NCBI GenBank assembly: GCA_900155495.1
Contig: FTLJ01000429.1
Coordinates: 1 to 25,312 of the forward strand
Source of the DNA: Porogramme epimiltina
Taxonomy: Eukaryota; Basidiomycota; Agaricomycetes; Polyporales; Polyporaceae
Reading direction: 5' to 3'
DNA length: 25,312 nt
The translations under genes were made by a program, and so were the position numbers. Below, one piece after another: positions 1-8,878 of this stretch (position 1 is its first letter; the number at the start of each line of letters is the position of its first letter). Under the pieces are notes generated by a model. It made no database searches. It was not told the DNA's origin and saw only the letters and a program-made list of their open reading frames with translations.

Positions 1-1
1 G

Positions 2-293
2 GACAGCGCAGGGCAGGCCCCTCCGCCCTCGCCGCCGCCCGCCGCTGCGCGGCCTGCGGAGCACCTCCCCGTACCACTCGTGACGGCCGAGAACGGCACC
101 GCGCGCAAGGAGCGGGGCGAGAAGGGCTCCCTCGAGAGCGAACAGACGGGCACCCAGACCCTCAAGGGCACTCCCCACAAATGGATTCCACGTCGCAACC
201 AAGGTGAGCTGTCATTTCGTTGCGTGGGATTAGTAGACGGATGGCTGTATGGGGCTCGCGCGCGGCGGTGAAGGTGCAGGAGGAAATGCGTGA
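2..293 (+). CDS. 3' end of an unidentified upstream gene (partial)
   Basis: An open frame enters from the left edge and runs without stops to a GT at 204. It encodes a Pro/Ala-rich stretch, then a charged Lys/Arg/Glu/Thr-rich tail that includes GTPHKWIPRRNQ. Read through, the frame ends at the stop at 269-271. A better model uses an intron at 204-279 (GTGAGC...GTGCAG, 76 nt), after which four residues (GGNA) lead to the stop TGA at 291-293. The tail looks like a disordered basic C-terminus, and no domain can be recognised. The gene belongs to the left flank of the DUF6533 array and has no second copy in the window. The function is unknown, and the intron choice is an inference. Confidence 0.5.
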
Positions 294-674
294 ATTTTAT
301 TATCAGAGTGGTTCGTCGTCGGGTTTCCCTCGTCTGTTCGCGCCGATGTGGCATTAGAGTAAATACATATATTTATGCGTGTCTGTACGGTGTAGTCTAG
401 CAGTAGAGAATAGAGAGTTAAATGATCGATCATCTTTGGGAAGGCGTCGCATTTGTGTGCACCCTGCTTATTGTGCTTAACGTGCTTAAACGTGCTTAGT
501 GTGCTTGCCGCCCTTGGCCTGCTTAATCTGTGAAATAAGCGAAATAAGCGGCCAAGCAATTCCGGAAAGTACTGATGTCAACATGTACCCATTAACCGTC
601 GGCGGCGGGATATATAAACTACTGCAACGGCACAAACTCCCTCACCACCCCGTCACACTCCCTCACTCCTCGCC
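294..674 (+). promoter_or_regulatory. Promoter and 5' UTR region of DUF6533 copy 1
   Basis: This intergenic stretch holds the presumed 3' UTR of the upstream gene, then the promoter of copy 1. A TATA box (TATATAAA) lies at 611-618, about 57 bp before the ATG at 675. The block from the TATA box through ACTGCAACGGCA and the CTCCCTCAC pyrimidine-rich leader recurs upstream of copies 2, 3 and 4, so the promoter was duplicated with the gene. A short direct-repeat cluster based on GTGCTTAA/GTGCTTA lies at about 471-505. No other gene is seen here. Confidence 0.6.
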
Positions 675-1630
675 ATGTCTAGTGACCCCGCCGTAGCCAT
701 CGACGGCGCCCCCATCGTCGAATTGTTTGACAGTTTGTAAGTAGCACGTCACGCGGCTGCCTCCCCATACGATCAATTCTACTCTAACGATACATCGTCG
801 TAGCCTTGTAGCAAATTATGTCGGCATCGGAGCATCAGGTCAGCAGTCAGTGTCATCTTTGACATCCAGGGCACAATGCTGACACCCGCGCCCTCCCAGT
901 ACTCATCTTCTACGAGCACCTCATCACTGCCGACCGCGAAATCGACCTCTTCTGGAAGCACAAGTTCTCTGTCCCAGCTGCTCTCTTTCTCACAAATAGA
1001 TACCTCATACTCTTGTTCTCTACAAGGCTCAGTCTGGTGGCTTCCTTCGATACACCCGTGAGTGCTGGAGTAAGTCAGGGTGACTTCAATGCCAGCGGTT
1101 CCATCTGGGCTGACATCTTCGCACTCCCTTAGGTGTGAGTTATGTTCTCTCCAGCCACCTGTTGACCCAGGAGATGACAATAAGTGCTCCAGGTGCAATG
1201 TGATGGAATGGGCATATCAGGTGATGAATATCACCGCATTCATACCACCAGCAGGTATATGACGCTTCAACTCACGTTCCGCGAGTCATTCTACTGAAAA
1301 TCAGCTATCTAGTGTTCTCTGCAATGCGAACAATTGCTCTGACGAGATCTAGGGCACTTTCCGCGCTCGTATTTCTCCTCTCTGTCACTCCTCTCGCCGT
1401 GAACGTCGTGCGTGTCCGTCGTTCTCTTGGGGGAATTTACTCCCACTCACGATGTGATTCTCGCACGCTGACAGGCTCGAGATGGACTTGAATTCAGCGG
1501 AATTGTCGACTCGGTGTTTGGCTGCCTGGGACTGCAGTTTCATTCCTCAGAGTATGTGTATATTGGGTGAGCACGTCGTCACATTAGTCGTCGCAGGCAT
1601 GAACTCCGAGTCACCCATCTTCATCAATCA

Positions 1631-1662
1631 CATCAGCAAAATTCCTGAAGTCTGATAGTGTA
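1631..1662 (+). repeat. Left terminal inverted repeat of the transposon
   Basis: This 32-bp end is the inverted partner of 4948-4979, with mismatches at repeat positions 7, 16, 25 and 29. It starts CATCAG directly after the host sequence TCATCAATCA. Confidence 0.85.
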
Positions 1663-2273
1663 AGGCTGGCCTGGCGGTGCATGATAGCCGCTCGTCTGCC
1701 CGGCTGATGTCGATCATTGGGCCGTCGGACATCGTGGGCGCCGACGATGTCCGTCAATACATAGTCTGCCAGACGGTGTCTGATAGTACATAGCAGGCCC
1801 AGACAATGTATGATCGCGCGCAGATCAAACAATGGCTGGGACGATGGTTTTATACGGAGTACGAGGGAATGGGGAGTCTCAGATAGATACGGTATGTAGT
1901 ACGGCGCGCCACACGTTCAGGAACATTGTTTATTTCGATTACCACTAGGCTAGTGTACTATACAGGTAGACATACAAGAAATATACTATTCATCTCATTA
2001 TCAGTGTTACAAGGGACCACCGCCGCGAGATCCCGACCAGCCTTGAAAGCACCGGCGTCCATCCCGTTTGCGGACACCTGCTGAGTGGCCACGAGCACCA
2101 GGTTGCTCTCGGAGAGGGGAGAACAGACTCAAACAGCCCGTGACCCTGCCCATAGGATGGGGTTGAAGCGGAGTGAGCGGCGCGAGTCGAGGTGGGGCAT
2201 GAGCCGGATGTGGCCATGGTGTGCGGGACCAATGCTAACGGGGAGTCGGAGGACGGTGTAGCAGGCAACGCGA

Positions 2274-2960
2274 TCACGGAGGAGGCGGGGCGGGGAGGGG
2301 GCGGGGGACGTCATGTCGGGGTGGTGTTCGTGCGGCGGACGCCCGGGCGTTGGCGGCGAGGCGCCACTGGCGCTCCCAGTCCTGGAGGGCGCGGACGAAG
2401 CCCGAGTTGGGCTTGATGCAGGCGCGCTTGCGGCGGACAAGCTCGAACGCGGAGTCGTAGGACGTGTTGTGCGTGTAGATGAGGTACGCGATCACGACCG
2501 CGGCGGAGCGGGACACGCCCTGGACGGAACGGAACGCGCGCGCGGGGGATGAGGGGCGGGTGAGTACGCGCGAGCGAAGAGGGGCGCGTACCTGCTGGCA
2601 GTGGACGAGGACGTTGACGCCGCGGCGGAGGTGGTCGTCGATCCAGCGCACGGCGGCCTCGAGGTGGGGGCGGAGGTCGGCAGTGGTGGAGTCAAGGACC
2701 ACCTCCGCCGCGGTAGTACTCGAGCTTGTTGCCCTGTGCGGCGTGCGCCTCGACGGAGGGGAGCCAGGGCGCGTCGAGGACCTGGACGAGGGCCTGGATG
2801 CGGTTCGTGGAGAGGAGGGCGGGGTCGAGGATGGCAGAGAAGGAGCCAAGGTAGAGCGCGCCGGTGTGCTGCTGGGGGGATGAGGTGCATGGGGGTGCAC
2901 ATGGCCTGCATGACCTCGGGGGGAAGGCTGTCGAAGCGGATCGTCGTGGGCTGAGGAGGG
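2274..2960 (-). pseudogene. Dual-specificity protein phosphatase fragment inside the transposon
   Basis: The minus strand encodes a typical fungal DUSP fold in order: IRFDSLPPEVMQAMCTPMHLI, then GALYLGSFSAILDPALLS, VQVLDAPWLPSVE, TADLRPHLEAAVRWIDDHL, VNVLVHCQQ and, after an in-frame 72-nt intron (2520-2591, GTACGC...TCCAG), GVSRSAAVVIAYLI, followed by KRACIKPNSGFV. Joined, the active-site loop reads HCQQGVSRS, the complete HCX5R signature with nucleophilic Cys and Arg. Two single-base shifts break the frame: a CCCCCC run (plus strand 2874-2879) where five C would keep the frame, and one extra base near 2704-2713. After the DUSP core comes a Pro/Ala-rich tail to the stop at 2274-2276. Known DUSPs remove phosphate from Ser/Thr and Tyr; this copy is probably a captured, inactive gene. 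Confidence 0.78.
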
Positions 2961-3270
2961 GGCGAGAGCGAGTGTGTCTGTGGCCCGGGGTCTGGAATTG
3001 AAGGCCTCGGCACCGCTCCAGCCTGCGCCACCGCCGCCACCGCGGGCGTGTCCTGATCCCTACTGTACGCGGCCCCCAAGGCGCGGCCGCACGTCTGCTC
3101 TCCGAGTCGCACCGTCACCGTCACCGCGGCACAGGGCTCCTCCGCCGCGAACGTCGCGCGTGCCCCACCGATCTCTGGTGGGGCCTCATTCGCGCTCGTC
3201 CAGCGCATATGAGTGCGACCCCTCTGCCGCGTCGGCGGGGGCGAGCGCCTCCCTCCTTCCAAGGGGAGAG

Positions 3271-3450
3271 GACGCAGAAAGAATCTAAAAAGTCAAGTAA
3301 GGTGAGGCGACGGTGCGGGTTCGCAAACAAACACCGGCAGAGGAGGCGCACGGTGCTGGGGTGAGGAGGAGCATGGAAGCATCCTCACTCAGGAGGATGT
3401 TCTCGGGCTTGAGGCCACGGTGAGCGACGACAGGTGGCAACGGCATCCAT
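3271..3450 (-). pseudogene. Protein kinase fragment with altered catalytic loop (HRG)
   Basis: On the minus strand, about 3391-3430 reads VVAHRGLKPENILLSEDAS, the catalytic loop of a Ser/Thr kinase, but with Gly in place of the catalytic Asp of HRD. Right after it, in a shifted frame (about 3271-3351), comes LLCRCLFANPHRRLTLLDFL, which resembles the last helices of a kinase C-lobe. The activation loop, APE motif and the helices between are missing. This is a deleted, non-functional scrap of a host kinase, in the same orientation as the phosphatase next to it. Confidence 0.62.
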
Positions 3451-3654
3451 GTCGGACATCGTGCGAAGCTGCCCTTGCACGTTATCGAGTCTTGTGTGCT
3501 GGTCTTGTGCGATAAGGACGTTGATAGGGCTCCGGCGGCATGGGGTTTAGACGATTAGGTAATCACTTGATGCGCGTCGCTCAGGCCCAAGCCCCCCGAA
3601 GGGGCCTCCCCCGACCATATATCAGTACAGCCCCTTCCGCGTCGTCCCTTCTCA

Positions 3655-4345
3655 CTCCTTGCCCTCCTCCCTCCATCTTTCGTCTCCCTCATCAACCGTA
3701 CCATACGCCGAAACCGCATCCTTGCCCGCCTCCTCTTCGACATCGCCTAGTAGGCTGAAGACCTCGATACTGCCAACCTCCATGCTGCAATCGCGGGGCC
3801 TCGTCAGGATGAGTAGCATAGGTAAGAACGTTCACATACCGGGGCAGCAGCGGAATCATGTCTGACCACATCTTCTCCTGTCTCCAGAGCGAGCTCAGCC
3901 ATGAGACAGGTGTGTAGCTGCACTCGCTCAGCAGCGGCTTAGCCAACTCTACGACACCCTCTGTGGCAACCTCGTACGTTTTGCGCATTCAGTCGCATCT
4001 TACGACCCCTCTCACCGTCGTCAGTAGCCTGCAAACCTTCCTCCTTATCCGCCTACTCTCGGTTCGTCAGTCGCCATAGTAAGTTCACACGCAAACTCAG
4101 ACAGATTCTCGACGCTGACTGATCCCCATAGGTGCTCGCCCAGTCCACGGCCCTTTTGAACCTCGTCGGTCTACGATGCGGTCTGGCGCTCACGTTCGTA
4201 TGACAACCAGCGGGGCTTCTAGGGTGCGTGAGTCACCGCTGCTTACATCGTGACCACGGATCCAGCTGGTAAGTGATTCGTTGTCCCTGTCAATGTGTCT
4301 CACTCTAACGCCTTCAAACATAGGGTATTCACCTTTGCAACTCAC
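3655..4345 (+). pseudogene. Third captured gene fragment, spliced-looking, unidentified
   Basis: Three strong plus-strand introns can be seen: 3832-3897 (GTAAGAAC...CTGACC...CTCCAG), 4079-4131 (GTAAGTTC...CTGACTG...CATAG) and 4269-4323 (GTAAGTGA...CTAACG...CATAG). Exon pieces read, for example, FVSLINRTIRRNRILARLLF, then after two stops AEDLDTANLHAAIAGPRQDE, and around the second intron PPYPPTLGSSVAIVLAQSTA. No frame joins across all exons, so the copy is broken. On the opposite strand a frame at 3692-3988 (ELAKPLLSECSYTPVSWLSS) is also protein-like, so the coding strand is not certain. The family is not recognised. Confidence 0.4.
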
Positions 4346-4539
4346 TGACGGTATGTCCGAGATCGGCGAGTAGTCAGTTCGCCGCGGTTCGGGATGGCTG
4401 CGTGGTGGTAGTAATAGTGTTGTATTAGAAATTGTATAGTCTCGTCCTCGTCTTGTCTGTAGTTCTAGTGCTTATAATCAAGATATCGCTACATTTTAAT
4501 ATCTTTTTCGAGTGATTCAGCGTGAACAGGATCCCAGAA

Positions 4540-4860
4540 CAACCCCTCGGACCAGTCATATGTTGATCAGACAGCCTCCTACATATGACCATATGCGCGC
4601 GCACATCTGACCAGACGTGCACTGGTGAATGAGATCGCGCTACGACATTTGATCAGGTATTGGTCATTCGTGCCCCCACGTATGTTCGCACCCGATCATA
4701 CACCCCCTCATGTCCGGTCACACTTGGTCTGACGTGCACCCACGTATGGTCACGCATCATCAGACATGAGCGCACACATGACCGGGCATTATCTGACAGC
4801 GTGCGGGGTCTGGTAACCGGCCGGTCATACCAGGGGGCACGCATGATAATGTAATATATT
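4540..4860. repeat. Subterminal repeat region of the transposon
   Basis: The right subterminal part repeats short words: CCCACGTATG at 4675-4684 and 4739-4748, GACGTGCAC at 4614-4622 and 4731-4739, and many CATATG, TGATCA and GGTCA-like words in both orientations. Such arrays are typical transposase-binding zones of TIR elements; that role is inferred here. No gene is seen between about 4380 and 4948. Confidence 0.5.
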
Positions 4861-4947
4861 GTATTCGACATTTGGCCAGACATGAGTAGTGGCTGGCAAT
4901 TCATTGCCTGTAAGAGCATGTATTGTAGGTAACTACTATGGCTATCA

Positions 4948-4979
4948 TACTCTACCAGACTTCCGGAATTTTACTGATG
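4948..4979 (-). repeat. Right terminal inverted repeat of the transposon
   Basis: This repeat ends in CTGATG immediately before the host sequence CACAGCTGTG, which is the intron 6 acceptor and microexon of DUF6533 copy 1. It is the reverse complement of the left end at 28 of 32 positions. Confidence 0.85.
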
Positions 4980-4984
4980 CACAG

Positions 4985-4990
4985 CTGTGG
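4985..4990 (+). other. Microexon (6 nt) of DUF6533 copy 1
   Basis: CTGTGG lies between an intron 6 acceptor (ACAG) and an intron 7 donor (GTAAAA). In copies 2, 3 and 4 the same place reads CTGTGC. The right end of the transposon stops only five bases upstream of it. Confidence 0.5.
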
Positions 4991-5182
4991 GTAAAACTAG
5001 CCAACTCGGTCTCCGTCACCTAAATGACGACTTTTTCAGGGCTCGTTGCAGCTCGGGGATCCCTCATTGTAGCGGATGTGCTCGTCATCGCCGTCACCTG
5101 GTCGAAACTATTTCGCCAAGCCTCCGTGAGGAAGGCATTCCTTATGCGCCGTCACGTGACTCTGACGGACGTGTTTAGTGAT

Positions 5183-5313
5183 GTGCGGGCTCGGGCTTCA
5201 AGCCCTCAGGCCTCAGGCCTCAGGCCTCAGGCCTCAGGCCCTGGGTAGCCGGCCCGCAAAAGCCGAGCCGAGCCGGGCCCGCCTCAGGGCTTGGAGGGCT
5301 TGAGGGCCGGGCT
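5183..5313. repeat. GC-rich repeat block with five CCTCAGG units
   Basis: Five perfect tandem copies of the 7-bp unit CCTCAGG lie at 5204-5238, inside a longer GC-rich block. The flanks are imperfect inverted relatives: GGGCTTCAAGCCCTCAGGCC on the left, and a GCCTCAGGGCTTGGAGGGCTTGAGGGC-like segment on the right. The block begins where exon 8 of DUF6533 copy 1 stops matching its sisters and ends where module A resumes (CACCTGAGACTCTGCTCAGG). It stands in place of exons 9-12 and the 3' UTR. It may be a small inverted-repeat element or a repair scar. Confidence 0.65.
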
Positions 5314-8300
5314 GTCATCACCTGAGACTCTGCTCAGGAATCAGTCACTCAACGTTCAACCACCAAGCGTAGACCCCAGCCGCCTTCTATTTCCAACCCA
5401 CTCGAGCGGCCCGTATATCCTGCGACATTCTTACGCGGTCCACGTTCTCTTGTTGCACACCTTCGTGGACATCTACAGACACACACAGGAGGACCTCGTC
5501 GAAGACGATGGGGTGACGGAGTTTATGCATCCTTTAAAGCGATCGGAGCTGACGCTGTGACGATGGTTCGAGCTGGATATTGGGAACGCGCTGCTCCAGG
5601 TGAGAGCAGAGCGCAGGCAAAGGGCGCGGCAGTCTTGAAACAGGTAGAAGCGCCAGGCGCCGGAGGGCTAACGCCGAGTAGTTCTGCGCAAGGCCCATAC
5701 TAGCCCCTCGTCTTCTTTTCCCGTACTTGTTTGAGTGTGGAAAGCGGGCCCTCGCTTTCGTGTGTCGGGTAGTTCGCGTTCTACTCTTGAATAGCAAAGC
5801 CGATACCACAGCGCACACTCACACAGTCCGGCAGATATGTCACCACATATATTGGCTTTGACCGCGCATGGACCGAGCTCCGCGAGCAGCTAACGATATG
5901 AAACATGCAAGTACTGTGTACAGCCCTGCCCCCGGACCGCACCACTATGCACATGAGCACGACACGCCACCGTCCGTATCCTGAGGAACACAGTTCAGTC
6001 CAAGAGAACCTACTGCGAGAATCTGAGAAGGAAACACACCTGTCGGGAATAGCATACACACGGCTTAACGGTTCCTGCGCCTACTGAAATGCGGTTGGAC
6101 TTTGGGAGAAATCTTGACACAGAGGGGCGAGTCCCGTGGAAACCGCCCACGCCTTCAAGTTCCGGAAATATCCTACGAAATCGCACACATTAGGACGAAG
6201 CGAGGCGAGAGAAGCGGCCACACGTACAAAACCACCCAGCATCTCCGTTGGAACATATGTGAACATGACTCATGCAACTCAAGGAGCGTACGACATCCTC
6301 GACGAATCGGGTGCGTAAGCTCCATGCATGGTACCTGCATATCCGGGCCGAACCGATTGAGGATGTCGGACTTCACTGCATCGTCTTCAAGTCATATCAC
6401 GTCCTGCAGGGGGTCCCCGCGAATGTGAGCATAACACCTCGATGGGTTCCACAGCACGAAGCAGCACTTACCAGTACGCAGACCGCACCACCGTGGCACC
6501 AACGCCGAGCATCCGATGTCACCATTTCCTGCTTCACAGTGAAAGAATCTAACGGAGGTGACCACGGTGGCAAGGTTTACCAACGCACACCATACCCAGC
6601 GCGCCGTCGCGACACGGGCACTGCGTGCTTCCAGAGACGTTTGTGTACCAGCGGCGGGGTCGGGCGATTGTACCGGCGCGGTCTGCACTACCCAGGCCCC
6701 CGTTGATCCTCGGCTCGACGCCCGGATGCGTGTCGCGCGATAAGACGAGGCGCACATTCCAGCACGGGATCGCAGTTAGCTCGGTGGGGACACGGGCTTT
6801 AACTGGTATACGGGAGATGTGAGTCGTAGGGCAAGACGGGGACAAGGACGTCGATGCCAACACGTGGAGAGGAAAGGGGATAGTGCATGGGGAGACGGCG
6901 GCTGTTGGGGAGCGGAATGCGTCCTTCCGTTGATGAAGTCGGGCACATTTGGGTTGAATGAGGGAAACATGGCGCGGCGCCGGCCGGGTGGGGGCGAGCT
7001 GTTCTTTCGGTGAAGGACCTCCCAGCTACGCGATCTGGACGCTGCAGGTGAGGGGAAAAGCGTGCACTAAACGAAGGAAAACACACCTGTGCCCGAATAC
7101 CCATTGTCTTCCCACCGCACGTTCTCCGTCCTTCACAAACAAACGAGCCGCACTCTCGGCATCCAGCCAGCCCTCCAGCCCGTGACATCCGTGCCAACGC
7201 CGCTCTGTCATCCATGGGACCAGACTTCGGGAGAGTTTTGGGAAGATTAGAGCATTGAGGATCCCTTCACGTCGGTGCGCATCTCCCTTCGGTGGACCGG
7301 ATCGTGTTCATGGTGCCCTGCGCTAGGTGCGGGCAGATCGCAACTCCGCGTATTCGAGCCTGCGTAGGCAAAGACTTGTTGCTCTCAAGGCGACCGAGGT
7401 GACGACCCGCGTCACCATTGTGAAATTGGAGAGAGGGTGGACGTTTGCGGTTATGTGGAGACTCGGTTGGTGTGCGTCTAGGATAGGAAGATGACTCATG
7501 AGAGGGTGGTGCGGTGAGGCAGATGCTGTTAGGGTGGTATGAATGAGAGTGGGGCATATCGAGGGCGTACCAATGGCCGTATCCTGATGTGGTCTCCGTA
7601 ACACAGGATGCGGTGGACCACGAGGTGGATACATCAGGCTGGAGAGGCGGGCGGAGGACGGGACCGAGGCCGGACATCTGTATCCTGCTGGTGCGGTCGT
7701 TTGAGATATGGGTGCTGCTACTGCAAGGATAGGACGGATACGATTGGCCGAGAAAGACGAGCAGAGTAGCTGCACAGAGAGCAGAGCAGTGTGTGGTGAA
7801 CGACGGAGGGAGGGATGGTCTCCTCCGCGGCCTCTGCACTCGGCGGCGGGCAGACGCCGCGCTGTTGGACAAGGCGCCCATGCCTTGATCAATAGTTTGA
7901 TAGAGCCAGACGTCAGTGAGTCACGCAGTACTAGAGCACGCTTCTATTCCGGCGATGGACCATCCGGAATCGACATTCGGCTGGCAGTAGGCCCATCCAG
8001 AAGTGGTCCAATCACCGGAGTGGGTCTCTTGCTCGCTCTCCGGCCTGCCCCATCATGATCCCCCGTACCGCCTGAGCAGTGCGGACCCGACAACGATCTT
8101 CCGTGGCCCAAGTCGGTCGCCTGAGCTAGATCTTTGTGATCGATTTCATCTCGGACCACTCGAACTGAACCAGGTAGTGCATTGCTGCGTACCCAGGCTG
8201 TCCCCTTAATACGTCAGCTTCTGAGCGGAACAGAATTGCGATTCTGTAGGAGCAAGACAAGCATCCAGGCGAGTCAGAGTATCCGAGCCCCCTGGGCCAG

Positions 8301-8650
8301 ACGGGGAGATCAAGCCGCGATGTGGACATTGCTGCGGTATATTACTTACCCATTATATATGCTCAACGCTCACATCGCTCTAGAAGATCGCATCCTCCCG
8401 CACAATACTTGTCAGAACATGTAATTGCGAGACAATCTTGCATGCACACCACCCTATAATCAGGATTCAGGAACAACAAGCCGGGCGCGACTTGGCCCAA
8501 AAATGATGTCTGTATCAGCTCAAGGTTAGCAATTCCTATTGAGATACGAGCTCGAGACTTATCGCGCCGCCGTGTCCCATATGAACCCATAGATGGAGCG
8601 AACATACCAACATCTGCGTCATCGCATCATGGATATCCCAGCGCTCGCAC
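5314..8650 (-). repeat. Module A: first copy of the inter-gene repeat, decayed minus-strand gene
   Basis: This stretch aligns along most of its length with modules B and C, with several indels. Minus-strand signals shared with them are an ATG start zone (MGA, at about 7881), a conserved intron at 7042-7086 (GTGTGT...CTGCAG), the segment FNPNVPDFINGR, a segment FSDSRSRFSWTELCSSGYG (about 5960-6040) and an HESEGPLS segment. Stops and frame changes interrupt every long reading, so no full protein can be built. Relative to C it lacks about 570 bp (the equivalent of roughly 20720-21290). Likely a pseudogene; the family is not recognised. Confidence 0.6.
7042..7086 (-). other. Conserved intron in module A
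   Basis: On the minus strand this 45-nt segment runs GTGTGTTTTCC...CACCTGCAG. Equivalent introns lie at 12593-12637 (module B, GTATGT...CTGCAG) and 19708-19755 (module C, GTGTGT...CCTACAG). Conserved ends in three diverged copies are the best evidence that the module once held a spliced minus-strand gene. Confidence 0.5.
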
Positions 8651-8878
8651 TGCCGCAAGTATTCAACCAGGGGATCCACAATTCAGCATCGCCATCTTGT
8701 ACATCCTCAGATTCCCAGGATCTCGAACGCGAACAGGCCCGGGCTCAGACATCAACTCAGTAGGCGCGTTAATCAACATCACTCCACATCTCCCTATTGT
8801 CCGTAGGCCGCGGATATATTACCTACCGCAACGGCGTAAACTCCTTCAGCACCCCATCATACTTCCTCACTTCTCACC
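8651..8878 (+). promoter_or_regulatory. Promoter region of DUF6533 copy 2, degraded TATA
   Basis: This is homologous to the leaders of the other copies (AGTGACCCCGC start context, CTGGATCTCGAACRCGAACAG-like block, CCGCAACGGCG). The TATA box of the other three copies, TATATAAA, here reads TATATTAC at 8815-8822, so promoter strength may be reduced. Confidence 0.5.

Larger units (their letters stand above)
1631..4979. mobile_element. Non-autonomous TIR DNA transposon carrying gene fragments (Pack-type)
   Basis: The ends are inverted repeats: 1631-1662 begins CATCAGCAAAATTCC, and the reverse complement of 4948-4979 begins CATCAGTAAAATTCC. They agree at 28 of 32 positions. The element lies in intron 6 of DUF6533 copy 1. 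Removing it plus one copy of a flanking CA (1629-1630 and 4980-4981) restores a 13-bp junction that matches copy 4 except for one base, so the boundaries are firm and the target duplication is at most CA. The interior holds a phosphatase gene, a kinase scrap and a third spliced fragment, all from ordinary gene families, and no DDE transposase frame. The GC-rich part at about 2150-3270 contrasts with AT-richer ends. The superfamily is unclear: the 2-bp CA duplication does not match the TA of Tc1/mariner. Confidence 0.82.
675..5182 (+). pseudogene. DUF6533-domain membrane protein, copy 1 (interrupted and truncated)
   Basis: By alignment with copies 3 and 4 the exons are 675-736, 804-838, 900-1069, 1140-1254, 1313-1407, 1475-1566, 4985-4990 and about 5035-5182. 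The first six are open and encode MSSDPAVAIDG, the DUF6533 core (VLIFYEHLITADREIDLFW), and the conserved FSAMRTIALTRSRALSALVF helix segment. Three lesions follow. A 3349-bp transposon sits in intron 6. The acceptor of intron 7 (CAG/TAG in the other copies) reads TTT, and the next usable AG (5038-5039) shifts the frame to a stop after about 45 codons. The gene also stops matching its sisters at about 5182, where a GC-rich repeat replaces exons 9-12 and the 3' UTR. A truncated transcript is possible, but a full membrane protein is not. Confidence 0.85.

Noticed and set aside
2479..3288. Several long plus-strand frames opposite the phosphatase
   Set aside because: The region is very GC-rich, so stops are rare in all frames. 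The plus frames are Arg/Gly-rich, with no domain, while the minus strand has clear DUSP motifs.
5204..5238. A CRISPR-like or satellite array
   Set aside because: Five contiguous 7-bp units without spacers in a eukaryotic context are a simple tandem repeat.
7267..7892. Two overlapping minus frames of about 200 residues in module A
   Set aside because: Low complexity (Ser/Pro/Arg) and not kept open in B or C, where stops occur early. Treated as part of the decayed module.
8126..8329. Possible chromodomain-like piece (YLVQFEWSEMK)
   Set aside because: Only a few residues match. The equivalent in C has a stop in the same place and B has an indel.
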